This document shows positions 49,236 through 58,248 of a stretch of 64,000 bases of DNA, piece by piece. Within the stretch, counting starts at the first letter, position 1, and each line of letters begins with the position of its first letter. A model generated the notes under the pieces. The model searched no databases and was not told the origin of the DNA. It worked only from the letters and a program-made list of their open reading frames with translations. The translations under genes and the position numbers were made by a program. Source of the DNA: an uncultured Faecalibacterium sp. (GTDB lineage Bacteria > Bacillota > Clostridia > Oscillospirales > Ruminococcaceae); the NCBI GenBank assembly GCA_934533135.1, contig CAKTBG010000006.1:1-64000 (forward strand), in the 5' to 3' direction.

Positions 49236-50531
49236 TTATTCCAGATGGCTGGCGAACGCCTGTGCCGTGCAGAAGGCGACCTGCAGGTTGTAGCCGCCGG
49301 TATAGGCGTCCACATCCAGCACCTCGCCCGCAAAATACAGGCCTGCGGCCTTTTTGCTCTGCATGGTCTTGGGATCCACTTCCTTCACCGAGACGCCGCC
49401 CGCGGTGATGACCGCATGGGCAAGGTCGCCCCGGGCGTCGATGGGCACCTTCCAGTGCTTGCACAGCTGCACCAGCTCCCGCTTCTGCTCCCGGGTGATC
49501 TGGTTGGCCTTGGTCGCCGGGTCGATGCCCCAGCGGGCCACCATCACCGGCTGCATACTGGACGGCAGCAGTTTGACCAGTGCCCCCTGCGCCGCGTGGT
49601 TGGCCAGCAGACCGAAATCCCGGGTGACCCGGTCGTAGAGCTGCTCCTCACTGAGAGCCGGTTTCAGGTCGATCTCGGCGTGGTAGCGGTGCTTTTTCAT
49701 GTCTCCCAGATGGCTCGACGCGCTGAGGGTCAGCGGGCCGCTGATGCCGAAATGGGTAAACAGCATCTCGCCCTGCTCGTCAAAAATGGCCTTGCCGTCC
49801 TCAAAGAGGGTCAGGGTGACGTTTTTCAGGGCAAGCCCCATCATCTTTTTGCAGTCGGGGTCGTGGCTGACCAGACTGACGAGGCTGGGCACCGGCTCCA
49901 CGATGCTGTGGCCGGCCTGCTTTGCCAGCTGGTAGCCGTCGCCCGTCGAGCCGGTGGTCGGATAGCTCAGGCCGCCCGTCGCCACCAGCACGGCGTCCGC
50001 CCGGTATTCCCGGCCGGAGGTGCCCCGCACGCCCACGCAGCGTTCGGCCGGGCCTGCTTTTTTCTTCTTGGGGTGGCGCGGGTTTTCGCCCGGGTCCGGT
50101 GCTTCCGGCTCTGCCGGGGGCAGCGGCTCCAGCAGCAGCTTTTTCGCGCCGTCGTGGACGATCGCGGCGTCCTGCGCATACCGCAGCAGTGCCTGCCGGA
50201 TCTCTTCCGCCTTGTCCGATGCCGGGAACACCCGGCGGCCCCGCTCCACTTTCAGCTCTACGCCCAGCGAGGTGAACAGCTCCATGGTCTTGGCCGGTGG
50301 AAATGCCCCCAGCGACGAATACAAAAACCGCGGGTTGGTCCGCACATGGCGCAGAAATTCTTCGGCGGTGCAGTCGTTGGTCACATTGCAGCGTCCTTTT
50401 CCGGTCACAAGGATCTTCTGCGCCGGTCGGTCGGTATGCTCCAGCACCGTCACCTCATGCCCCAGCCGGGCCGCCGCACCTGCCGCCATCAGGCCGGCCG
50501 CACCTGCTCCTACGATCAATACCTTTGCCAT
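49236..50531 (-). CDS. HI0933/YhiN-type FAD-dependent oxidoreductase
   Basis: 431 aa. Dinucleotide-binding start VLIVGAGAAGLMAA, TGKGRCNVTNDC (about 52-63), VATGGLSYPTTGSTGDGY near 190, and C-terminal YFAGEVLDVDAYTGGYNLQVAF. These features place it in the HI0933-like flavoproteins, whose substrate is unknown. The ATG at 50531 (MAKVLIVG) has GGAGGAAAGTGCGA upstream. Between motifs it has a Pro-rich linker (PPAEPEAPDPGENPRHPKKKK), longer than usual. Its stop sits at the edge of a dispersed repeat. Confidence 0.92.
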   Translation of the reverse strand: MAKVLIVGAGAAGLMAAGAAARLGHEVTVLEHTDRPAQKILVTGKGRCNVTNDCTAEEFLRHVRTNPRFLYSSLGAFPPAKTMELFTSLGVELKVERGRRVFPASDKAEEIRQALLRYAQDAAIVHDGAKKLLLEPLPPAEPEAPDPGENPRHPKKKKAGPAERCVGVRGTSGREYRADAVLVATGGLSYPTTGSTGDGYQLAKQAGHSIVEPVPSLVSLVSHDPDCKKMMGLALKNVTLTLFEDGKAIFDEQGEMLFTHFGISGPLTLSASSHLGDMKKHRYHAEIDLKPALSEEQLYDRVTRDFGLLANHAAQGALVKLLPSSMQPVMVARWGIDPATKANQITREQKRELVQLCKHWKVPIDARGDLAHAVITAGGVSVKEVDPKTMQSKKAAGLYFAGEVLDVDAYTGGYNLQVAFCTAQAFASHLE

Positions 50532-50577
50532 TCGCACTTTCCTCCGCCGGTTCGTTCCGGCTCTGTTGTTTCCTGCA

Positions 50578-53502
50578 TCAAATCGAATGTATCATACCAG
50601 AATCGCGCTTCAATTGCAATCCGGCAAGGGTCGCCTTGAGCTGTTTCAGATCCACCGGTTTGGTGATGAACCCATCCATGCCCGCCGCCAGAGCCTTCTG
50701 CCGGTCTTCCTCGAAGGCATTGGCGGTCATGGCGACGATGAGCACCGCCCGCTTTTCGGGGTCGTCCAGCTGCCGGATGGCCTGCGTCGCCTGATAGCCG
50801 TTCATCTCCGGCATCTGGACGTCCATCAGCACCGCATCGTAGCATCCCGCCTGCAGTTTTTCCACGCAGACTTTGCCATTTTCCGCCCGTTCTGCCTCGT
50901 ATCCGGCCATTTTCAGCAGCTCCATGGCGATCTCGGCGTTCAGGTCGTTGTCCTCGGCCAGCAGGATGTGCTTCACCGCGTGCGGTTCCGCTTCCGGCCG
51001 GGCGGCGGACGGTTCCGGCGGTTCCGTCTCGGGTGCGATCCGGCATTCCAGCCGGATGGTCACCCGGGTGCCCTTGCCCTGCTCGCTCTCGATCCGGATC
51101 GTGCCGCCCAGCTGGTCGAGGTTCTTTTTCACGATGGCCATCCCGAGGCCGGTGCCCTGAATGCCGCTTTCGGTGGTGTTCCGCTCCCGCTCGAACTGCT
51201 CAAAGATATGGGGCAGAAACTCCGCCGAGATGCCGATGCCATTGTCCTGCACCACCGTCTCATACCCGGCGTAGCCCTCCCGCTTGCAGTCGTACTCATG
51301 GGTGACGGCCGAGATCGTGCCGCCGTCCGGCGTGTACTTGACCGCATTGGAGAAGATGTTCATGTACACCTGCCGCACTTTGATCACATCCGCCCAGACC
51401 CGGGGATGCTCCACATGGACTTCCACCCTTCCCTTCTGGCCGCGGCGATCCAGCTCATTTTCAAAAAGGACGCGGAGCGACTGGGTCAGCTCCCGCACAT
51501 CGCAGATGCTCTCCTGCACGACCGCACGTCCGCTCTCGGCTCGGGACATGGCGAGCACATTGTCGATGAGCTCCAGCAGATTGCTGCCCGACTGCGCGAT
51601 CTTGTCGAGATAGCCGGTCAGCGTTCCGGGGTCGTCCAGATGCTGCTGCGCCAGCTGGGTAAAGCCGAGGATGGCGTTCATGGGCGTGCGGATGTCGTGA
51701 GACATATTGAACAAAAACTCGCTCTTGACGCGTCCGGCATCCTCCGCCCGCTGGACGGCCTGCTGCAGCTCCTCGTTTTTCTGCTGCAGGCTCCGGGCGT
51801 AGGCCAGCCGCTCGTCGGCCAGATCCTGCGCGTTCTGCCGGTTGCGGGAGATGAAGATGATGGCCGCCGTAAAGCCCGCCGCCGCAAAGAGCAGGGTGAC
51901 CACATACAGCGGGTTGCGCCGGAGGAAGGTCATCAGCGTGATCTCCTCGGCGTGGTAGTCGGTGTATTGTTTGATCAGTGCGTTCAGCCGTCGGCCGCCG
52001 TCCGCCCGGATGCACTTGTTCAGGATGCTGACCAGTTCGTGATCGACCGTGTTGCGCACATAGAAATACTCGTTGTAGACCGGGTCGTTCAGCACCCCGT
52101 AGATCAGGCTGCCGCTGGTATCCCAGTTGACGAACTTTTCGGCCACATAGGTATACACATAGCAGACGTCCGCCCTGCCGTCCTTGACCGCCTGCAGAGC
52201 CTCTTCCCGGGTGAGGAACTGCGCGTACTTCACATCGGGGCTCAGATCGTCCTCGATGTCCTCGACGCTCTGGTTCAGCACCAGTGCCACCGTTTGGACG
52301 GTTCCGTGGAAATCCCGCCGGGTGACCCGGGCCATGGTCATCTTCATATAGGAATCGGTGACGATGCCCCGCTCAAGACTGGGGCGGATCCCCTCCAGAT
52401 AACGGCAGTCCAGCATCACATCGGTCTTGTTTTCCTCCGCCCACGTTTTCAGCTGCTCCCGGTCTTGGGGCACCAGCATGGTATAGGGCAGACCGGCCAT
52501 CTCCATCAGCTGGTCAAAGTATTCCGGCGTGATGCCGGTCAACTTGCCGTCTTGGGTGAAGGAATAGGGATCCCGGTCGGGCTGCCCCGTCACCGTGATG
52601 CGCTTCTGCCCGGCCTGCACCGCCGCGATGTAGGCGCGCTCCCGTTTGTTGAAGGTCAGCTGTTCCGACTCGCCGTCCGCATAGTTTTCCGCCCGGAGAC
52701 GGCTCGTCCAGCCATCTTCATTGATGTCCATCTGCTCGATGCCATAGTTGATCTCGTTCAGAAGCTCGGTGTCGCCTTTCCGCACAATGACATAGAAGGG
52801 TTCCTCGGCGAACTCCGCCACGACCCGTTCGTTGTAGCCTTTCCGGATGGAGGTCGTGATGATGGCATCCACGTCGCCGTTCTGCAACGCTTCCGTCATC
52901 TGCTTTTCGTTAGCATAGCTCTTTGTCCGGTAGACAAAGCCCTGCTCCGCCGCGAACTTTGCCAGATCCTGATTCCGGGTGTTCCCCAGCATCTGGCCGA
53001 TGGTCTTGGTGTTCAGCGCGAAATAATCCCGTTCCTCAAAACGGTCGTCGTCGGCACGGACGCAGATTTGTGCGCGTGCGGTTCCGATGGGTTCCGAGAA
53101 ATCGAAGTCCTCTGACCGGCTGGTGGTCTTCCGAGCCGAGGTCACCATGTCGATCTCGCCATTCTGGAGCATATCCAGCATATCCGCCCAGCTCTTCTCA
53201 TAGCCGACATATTCATAGTTCAGGTTGGCATACCGCTGCAATAGGGTCAGAAACTCCACGCCGTACCCGGCATAGCTGCCGTCCGCAGTGATCTCATGAT
53301 ACCCCGGGTACTGGAAAAAGCCGACCTTCACCGTCTGCACCGGCGAATCTTCCAGATCGGTGCTGCTCTTTTCCGCATCCAGCGGCGACAGGACCGGCTC
53401 TGCACCCGCTGCCACGCCCCCTACGCTGCTGAGCAGCACCAGCACTGCCAGCAGCAGCGCGGCCACCGTCCGTCTGTATCCGTTTTCGTTGCGCCTCTGC
53501 AT
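50578..53502 (-). CDS. BvgS-like hybrid sensor kinase with two solute-binding domains
   Basis: 974 aa. Signal peptide, then two SBP_bac_3-type sensor domains outside the membrane (about 50-270 and 280-520; VKVGFFQYPGYHEI and ITVTGQPDRDPYSF start them), one membrane helix (VTLLFAAAGFTAAIIFISRN near 555), HisKA with NMSHDIRTPMNAILGF (His phosphoacceptor), ATPase domain (GTGLGMAIVKKNL), and a C-terminal receiver with DAVLMDVQMPEMNG and MDGFITKPVDL. It may sense an amino acid or similar ligand. No partner output regulator is adjacent. Start 53502 (MQRRNENG) has AGAGGAATGGA upstream. Confidence 0.93.
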   Translation of the reverse strand: MQRRNENGYRRTVAALLLAVLVLLSSVGGVAAGAEPVLSPLDAEKSSTDLEDSPVQTVKVGFFQYPGYHEITADGSYAGYGVEFLTLLQRYANLNYEYVGYEKSWADMLDMLQNGEIDMVTSARKTTSRSEDFDFSEPIGTARAQICVRADDDRFEERDYFALNTKTIGQMLGNTRNQDLAKFAAEQGFVYRTKSYANEKQMTEALQNGDVDAIITTSIRKGYNERVVAEFAEEPFYVIVRKGDTELLNEINYGIEQMDINEDGWTSRLRAENYADGESEQLTFNKRERAYIAAVQAGQKRITVTGQPDRDPYSFTQDGKLTGITPEYFDQLMEMAGLPYTMLVPQDREQLKTWAEENKTDVMLDCRYLEGIRPSLERGIVTDSYMKMTMARVTRRDFHGTVQTVALVLNQSVEDIEDDLSPDVKYAQFLTREEALQAVKDGRADVCYVYTYVAEKFVNWDTSGSLIYGVLNDPVYNEYFYVRNTVDHELVSILNKCIRADGGRRLNALIKQYTDYHAEEITLMTFLRRNPLYVVTLLFAAAGFTAAIIFISRNRQNAQDLADERLAYARSLQQKNEELQQAVQRAEDAGRVKSEFLFNMSHDIRTPMNAILGFTQLAQQHLDDPGTLTGYLDKIAQSGSNLLELIDNVLAMSRAESGRAVVQESICDVRELTQSLRVLFENELDRRGQKGRVEVHVEHPRVWADVIKVRQVYMNIFSNAVKYTPDGGTISAVTHEYDCKREGYAGYETVVQDNGIGISAEFLPHIFEQFERERNTTESGIQGTGLGMAIVKKNLDQLGGTIRIESEQGKGTRVTIRLECRIAPETEPPEPSAARPEAEPHAVKHILLAEDNDLNAEIAMELLKMAGYEAERAENGKVCVEKLQAGCYDAVLMDVQMPEMNGYQATQAIRQLDDPEKRAVLIVAMTANAFEEDRQKALAAGMDGFITKPVDLKQLKATLAGLQLKRDSGMIHSI

Positions 53503-53625
53503 TCCATTCCTCTTCTCTGCCGCCGGATCTTCTGCGGCCTTCATACAGCGTTATTGTAGCATAGCCGCTTGGCGGAAATCAATCGGCTAAAAGATCCATT
53601 TTGCCGTTTTTCGGGATTTTCTGCG

Positions 53626-53673
53626 CAAAAAGCGGGCGGAAGAGTCGTTTTCCGGCTCTGCCGCCCGCTTTGC
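53626..53673 (-). terminator. intrinsic terminator of the M23 gene
   Basis: Minus strand AAAGCGGGCGG-CAGAG / CTCTT-CCGCCCGCTTTTT, just past the stop. Confidence 0.9.
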
Positions 53674-53681
53674 GGGATCGT

Positions 53682-54479
53682 TCAGCGGACAAAATCCGCA
53701 GGGTCAAGGTACGCGGTGCCCTGTTTGATCTCAAGGTGGAGGTGGCTCTCCTCGCTGCATTCACAGCCCACCGTGCCGAGTTTTCCAAGGGGCTGCCCGG
53801 CCTCCACGGTGTCGCCCGGCTTCACTTTGGGGTCGGCCACGCCGCAGAGCCGCCAGAGACGGCCTGCGCCATCCTCGATCTCCACCACCGGGCCCCAGTT
53901 GCCGTCGGTACCGGCGGTCACGACTTTGCCCGACACCGGCGCAGAGAGGGCTGCCCCGGTTTCAACGGCATAGTCGATGCCATTGTGGGTGCGCCAGTCG
54001 CCCAGCGTCTTGTTGTAGACCAGCTCATCGCCGCTGTAGCCGTTCAGGATCCGCCCAAAGACCGGCGAGGCGGACGCAGCTGCCGGTGAGCTGCTGGCAG
54101 GTGCGGATCCGGCGTGCAGTGCGGAGGGTTCGCGCACCGAACCAGAGCCAGACGCCCCACCAGAAGAGCGGGAGGATCCATGCGCAGGATCCTGCGGTGC
54201 GGCCGGTACACGAGACGCGGGCTGGGGGATATTGGCCGTGCTGTTGGCGGCCTCGGTGGTTTCCTGCTGCCATACGGGTTCCTCCTCCGGAGTTCGTTCG
54301 ATGCCTTCGTCCACACCCGGTGCGACGCTGGCGGGATCCCGGGTGTCGCCGAGGCTCTTTTTCAGTTCGTCGCGGACGGTGCGCACCGCCCATACCCCCG
54401 CCGCAGCCGCTGCCAGCAGGCAGGCGATCAGAGCCAGCGCAAAGCCTTTTTCCCGCAGGAATCTTCGGATCTGTTCCAT
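53682..54479 (-). CDS. membrane-anchored M23 peptidase-like protein, SpoIIQ-like
   Basis: 265 aa. One N-terminal membrane helix (FALALIACLLAAAAAGVWAV, about 13-32), a long low-complexity Ser/Ala/Pro linker (about 60-140), and a LytM/M23 domain (about 145-262) with THNGIDY and SHLHLEI, both zinc-ligand motifs kept, so endopeptidase activity is possible. Architecture resembles SpoIIQ, the forespore channel protein. In a lineage thought not to sporulate, a cell-wall role is more likely. GGAGTAATACACC precedes the ATG. Confidence 0.85.
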   Translation of the reverse strand: MEQIRRFLREKGFALALIACLLAAAAAGVWAVRTVRDELKKSLGDTRDPASVAPGVDEGIERTPEEEPVWQQETTEAANSTANIPQPASRVPAAPQDPAHGSSRSSGGASGSGSVREPSALHAGSAPASSSPAAASASPVFGRILNGYSGDELVYNKTLGDWRTHNGIDYAVETGAALSAPVSGKVVTAGTDGNWGPVVEIEDGAGRLWRLCGVADPKVKPGDTVEAGQPLGKLGTVGCECSEESHLHLEIKQGTAYLDPADFVR

Positions 54480-54572
54480 GGTGTATTACTCCAATCCATC
54501 GTTTGTGTATGTTCTGCTTTGATGGTAGTGTGCGATGCCGGCCGGAGATTTATTCAACCCGGATGCGCTGCA

Positions 54573-54822
54573 AGTCAAAACCACCGGCTGAGCCGGTGGC
54601 TTGAGTAAGCCCTAGAAGGGCACCTTACTGGCAAAGCCCCTTAAGGGGCCACGAGCAAGCATCTTTCATCTGCATTACCTGCCCTACCGCTCTAACGAGC
54701 TATGTTGCAAAGTGCATCTTCTAAGATGACAATTTCTCTGTCATCTCGCTTCGCTTGAATCTTATAGCTAAAGCATTTTCTACTCCACCAGCAGAGCTGG
54801 TGGTTGTCGCTCGCTCAAGCTA
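54573..54822 (-). mobile_element. 250-bp non-autonomous IS200/IS605-like element, copy B
   Basis: Exact copy of 20911-21160 in inverted orientation, hairpins at both ends and no reading frame. In its own direction it is preceded by TTGGG (54827-54823), which follows the T-tract of the BI-1 gene terminator. Perfect identity over 250 bases shows recent movement or ongoing conversion. Confidence 0.8.
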
Positions 54823-54830
54823 CCCAACAC

Positions 54831-54863
54831 AAAAAGAGCCTCCCACGAGGGTGGGAAGCTCTT
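54831..54863 (-). terminator. intrinsic terminator of the BI-1 gene
   Basis: Minus strand AAGAGCTTCCCACC / GGTGGGAGGCTCTTTTTG-type stem with T-tract (AAGAGC-TCCCAC core). Element copy B begins eight bases after it. Confidence 0.88.
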
Positions 54864-54890
54864 GCTGCGGGGATCGGAATGCCTGCGGGA

Positions 54891-55592
54891 TCAGTCGCGG
54901 CGGCGGCCGTTGCCCATCAGACGAACCACATACAGGAAAATGTTGATGAAATCCAGATACAGGGTCAGCGCACCGTAGATGGATGCCTTTTCTGCCAGCT
55001 CTGCGTCGCCTGCATAATACGCGTACATCTGCTGGAGCTTCTGGGTATCATAGGCGGTCAGCAGCATAAAGACCACCAGCCCGATGCCGCAGTAGAGCAC
55101 CGTGCTGCCGAAGCCAAAGCCGAACAATCCACCCAGCAGGCCGGTGACGATCAGGGCGATGAGGGCCATCATCAGGCGGGGGCCCCAGCCGGTGAGGTCT
55201 TTGTGGGTGGTGGTGCCGTAGACCGCCATCAGGCCGAAATACACGGCCGTGCTGAGGAACGCCATGACGAGGGTGCCCACCGAGAAGGCGAGGAAATAAT
55301 AGCTCAGCACCATGCCGTTGATCAGCGCGTACCCAAAGAAGGTCGCCCGCGCCGCCTGCACCGACATATTCTGCACCCGGGAGCTGAGCACGAACACCAA
55401 CGCCAGTTCCGCAATGGTCAGCACCAGATACAGCGAATCCACCAGATACAGCAGGGGCGTCGTTGCGGTGAGATAGGCCATGGCGAAGGTGATCAGCAGC
55501 CCGCAGGCCATCCAGCGGTAGGTGCGGGTCATATAATCCGCCGCATTCATCGACGGTTCCGCATAGCCGCGGTCATAATTGCGATAATCCAT
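54891..55592 (-). CDS. Bax inhibitor-1 (BI-1/YccA) family membrane protein
   Basis: 233 aa with seven membrane helices. MTRTYRWMACGLLITFAMAY begins the family domain, and the C-terminal ALTLYLDFINIFLYVVRLMG is its usual end. Bacterial members are pH-sensitive calcium leak proteins or interact with membrane proteases; the exact role here is unknown. The ATG at 55592 (MDYRNYDRG) has GGAGGAGTTCCACA upstream; longer in-frame forms overlap the divergent hemW region. It is transcribed alone. Confidence 0.92.
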   Translation of the reverse strand: MDYRNYDRGYAEPSMNAADYMTRTYRWMACGLLITFAMAYLTATTPLLYLVDSLYLVLTIAELALVFVLSSRVQNMSVQAARATFFGYALINGMVLSYYFLAFSVGTLVMAFLSTAVYFGLMAVYGTTTHKDLTGWGPRLMMALIALIVTGLLGGLFGFGFGSTVLYCGIGLVVFMLLTAYDTQKLQQMYAYYAGDAELAEKASIYGALTLYLDFINIFLYVVRLMGNGRRRD

Positions 55593-55725
55593 TGTGGAAC
55601 TCCTCCAGTCTTTCTGCATCGGAGCCATTCGGGTTTCGGATCTGCATCTTCCGCCTTGCTCCGGTTTACGAAATATAGTATACTGCATAGAAATGAACGT
55701 TTCATGAAAAAGGCTGTGATATTCT

Positions 55726-56808
55726 ATGTCTCTTGGACTTTACCTGCATATTCCATATTGTTTTTCCAAATGCCGCTATTGCGATTTCTATTCCGCACCC
55801 GGCAGACGGGGGGTTCCGGCGGCGTACACCGACGCGCTGCTGCGGGAGCTTGCGCGGTTTGCGCCGGACGCCCCCCTGCGCCCCGACACGCTCTACTTCG
55901 GCGGCGGCACCCCCAGCCTGCTGGATCCGGCCGACGCCGCCCGGCTGATCGACGCCGCCGCCCCCCTGCCCGGAGCCGAGATCACGCTGGAGGCCAACCC
56001 CGAGACGGTGGACGAAGCAACGCTGCGAGCGTTCCGGGAGGCAGGCGTCAACCGGATCTCCTTTGGGGTGCAGTCGGCACGGGATCCCCAGCTGAAAACG
56101 CTGGGGCGGCCCCACACCGCAAAACAGGCCCGGGCCGCGTTCCGGGCTGCCCGGGATGCCGGGTTCACCAACATCAGCGGCGACATCATGCTGGCTCTGC
56201 CCCATTATACGCAGGCAGAGTTCGACGAGACGCTGGAGCTGATCGAAGCGGGCGGAGCCACCCACATTTCGGCCTATCTGCTCAAGATCGAACCGGATTC
56301 CGCTTTTGGCAAACACCCGCCGGAGGGTCTGCCGACCGCAGACGAGGCGGCAGATTTCTACCTCTACGCCGTCGAGCAGCTGGAACACCACGGCTACCAG
56401 CAGTACGAGATCTCCAACTTTGCCAAGCCCGGCTACGAGGGAAAACACAACCTCATCTACTGGGATTGCGGCGACTATCTCGGCCTTGGCCCGGCGGCGC
56501 ATTCCTGCATGGGCGGCAAGCGGTTCTATTACCCCGCCGACACCGACGCCTTTTTAAACGACCGCGCCGCCCCCGTTCTGGATGGCGGCTGCGGCGCGGA
56601 GGATTATCTGATCCTGCAGCTCCGGCTCCGGAAGGGGCTGGATCTCGCTGCATACAAAGCACGGTACGGGGTCACGTTTTCCACACAGCAGCTTGCCTTT
56701 GTGCAAAACTGTGTGAAAAGCGGCTACGCCCGGTTCGACGGCAAAACGCTGGCTCTGACCCCCTCCGGGCTGATCGTCCAGAACAGCATCCTAGCCGAGC
56801 TGCTCTGA
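55726..56808 (+). CDS. hemW: HemW-type radical SAM protein
   Basis: 360 aa. Radical SAM cluster ligands Cys12, Cys16 and Cys19 in YCFSKCRYCDFY; no fourth HemN cysteine pattern was looked for beyond this. GGGTPSLL follows, then EANPETVDEATL and NRISFGVQS. The C-terminal domain has YEISNFAKPGYEGKHNLIYW. These proteins, once called oxygen-independent coproporphyrinogen oxidases, are heme chaperones. The ribosome site is weak. The 3' end overlaps the convergent ABC ATPase gene by 18 bases. Confidence 0.93.
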   Translation: MSLGLYLHIPYCFSKCRYCDFYSAPGRRGVPAAYTDALLRELARFAPDAPLRPDTLYFGGGTPSLLDPADAARLIDAAAPLPGAEITLEANPETVDEATLRAFREAGVNRISFGVQSARDPQLKTLGRPHTAKQARAAFRAARDAGFTNISGDIMLALPHYTQAEFDETLELIEAGGATHISAYLLKIEPDSAFGKHPPEGLPTADEAADFYLYAVEQLEHHGYQQYEISNFAKPGYEGKHNLIYWDCGDYLGLGPAAHSCMGGKRFYYPADTDAFLNDRAAPVLDGGCGAEDYLILQLRLRKGLDLAAYKARYGVTFSTQQLAFVQNCVKSGYARFDGKTLALTPSGLIVQNSILAELL

Positions 56809-57381
56809 TTCCAGCCGCAGCACCGGCCAGCCCAGCTCCCCGATGGCCTCCCGGTCGTGGGTCGCCAGCAGCACCGGCTTTCCCTGGCAGCGTTCCTTTA
56901 AAAGGGAGGCTGCTTTTTTCATCGTCTCCGGATCCATCCCGGTAAACGGCTCGTCCAGCAGCAGGGTGTCGCTCTCCGCCCAGACCGCCCGCAGCAGAGC
57001 GGCACGGCGTTTCTGCCCGCCCGAAAGCTTCCGCACCGGCAGATCCAGAGCCGCTTCGTCCAATCCAAGCCGTTGAAGATCCCGTACAATTTTCTGTTTG
57101 TAATCTGATTTTGTATTTTCCAGCACCAATTCTACGTTCTGGACTGCGGTAAGCTGGGGGCAGAGCCGGTCTTCCTGAAAGACGGCTCCCACCCGCCCGA
57201 CGCCGGACACGGTGCCGCCGGAAGGCGTTTCCAGCCCCATCAGGATGCGGAGCAGGGTGGTTTTGCCCCACCCGCTGGACGCCCACAGGATCATCGGGCG
57301 GTCCACGGTCAGGCTGAGATCTTCAAAAAGCGTTTTTTCTCCGAAGCGTTTAGAAAGTCCTCGGATTTCCAGTTTGTTCAT
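56791..57381 (-). CDS. ABC transporter ATP-binding protein, short nitrate/sulfonate type
   Basis: 196 aa, about 50 shorter than SsuB/TauB. Walker A reads ASSGWGKTT (about 34-42), with Ala where the first Gly is usual; signature LSGGQKRR, Walker B LLLDEPF and switch THD are kept. It starts 32 bases inside the permease 3' end. Its own 3' end overlaps hemW. It would power import by the permease and lipoprotein encoded upstream. Confidence 0.9.
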   Translation of the reverse strand: MNKLEIRGLSKRFGEKTLFEDLSLTVDRPMILWASSGWGKTTLLRILMGLETPSGGTVSGVGRVGAVFQEDRLCPQLTAVQNVELVLENTKSDYKQKIVRDLQRLGLDEAALDLPVRKLSGGQKRRAALLRAVWAESDTLLLDEPFTGMDPETMKKAASLLKERCQGKPVLLATHDREAIGELGWPVLRLESEQLG

Positions 57382-58150
57382 TTTTCACTGCCTCCTCGCC
57401 CAGAAACTTCGCCATGGCCTTGTCCAGCAGATGCAGAAACAGTTTTTCAAAGGCCGCGCTCAGCACGATGATCACAAAGGTCCACGCGAACAGTTCCCCG
57501 GTGGAGAGGGTGATCTTGGCGCGATAGAGCGCGTCGCCGATGCTGCCGTCCGGCAGACCGATGACCTCGGCCGCCACGCCGCTCTTCCAGCAGATGCCCA
57601 GCCCCACGCTGCATCCCTGCCGGAAGGCCGGCAGCACCGCCGGGAGCCAGATGGCCGTGAGCCGTTTTCGCAGCGGGATCCGGAACACCTTGGCCATCTC
57701 CAGCAGCTGGGGATCCACTTCCTCGATGCCCGTGCGGACTGCCCCGTACAGCACCGGCAGCACCATCAGAAAGCCGATGAGCACCGACAGCGACGACCCG
57801 CTGACCCAGACCAGTGCGAGAATGATAAAGCTGGCCACCGGCGTGGCCTTGATCAGCTGCATCACCGGTGCCAGCAGCGCATCCGCCCAGTCGGAGCGTT
57901 CGGCGGCGACGGCCAGAAGCACGCTGCTCCCCGCGCCCAGCAGAAAGCCCAGCAGAATGCGCCCAGTGCTGAACACCGCCCGCTGCCAGAAATCGGCCTG
58001 CGGCAAAAGCTCGATCAGGGTCGCCAACGCCTGTATGGGCGACACCAGAAAGACCTCCTGCCCGATGGCCATGGCCGCGCCCTGCCAGACCGCCAGCCAG
58101 AATAAAACCGAAAGGAGCTGCTTTTTGCGGCTCGTTTTTTGTTTTTTCAT
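57350..58150 (-). CDS. ABC transporter permease, nitrate/sulfonate/taurine type
   Basis: 266 aa with about six membrane helices. The cytoplasmic loop with VDPQLLEMAKVFRIPLRKRLTAIWLPA (split) is the EAA coupling loop of the SsuC/TauC/ThiX group. AAAGGGGAGAAACCC precedes the ATG. A terminator lies between this gene and the binding-protein gene upstream, so the permease is expected at a lower level than the binding protein. Confidence 0.92.
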   Translation of the reverse strand: MKKQKTSRKKQLLSVLFWLAVWQGAAMAIGQEVFLVSPIQALATLIELLPQADFWQRAVFSTGRILLGFLLGAGSSVLLAVAAERSDWADALLAPVMQLIKATPVASFIILALVWVSGSSLSVLIGFLMVLPVLYGAVRTGIEEVDPQLLEMAKVFRIPLRKRLTAIWLPAVLPAFRQGCSVGLGICWKSGVAAEVIGLPDGSIGDALYRAKITLSTGELFAWTFVIIVLSAAFEKLFLHLLDKAMAKFLGEEAVKNEQTGNPRTF

Positions 58151-58195
58151 GGGTTTCTCCCCTTTCTCATACCTTTAAGATAGCACAACCTTTCC

Positions 58196-58230
58196 AAAAA
58201 AGAAAGCGCGGACGAACCGCGCTTTCTTCG
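58196..58230 (-). terminator. intrinsic terminator between binding-protein and permease genes
   Basis: Minus strand AAGAAAGCGCGG / CCGCGCTTTCTTTTTTGG. Partial read-through would set lower permease and ATPase levels. Confidence 0.88.
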
Positions 58231-58248
58231 TTGTGTCTTAAAGTTTTC

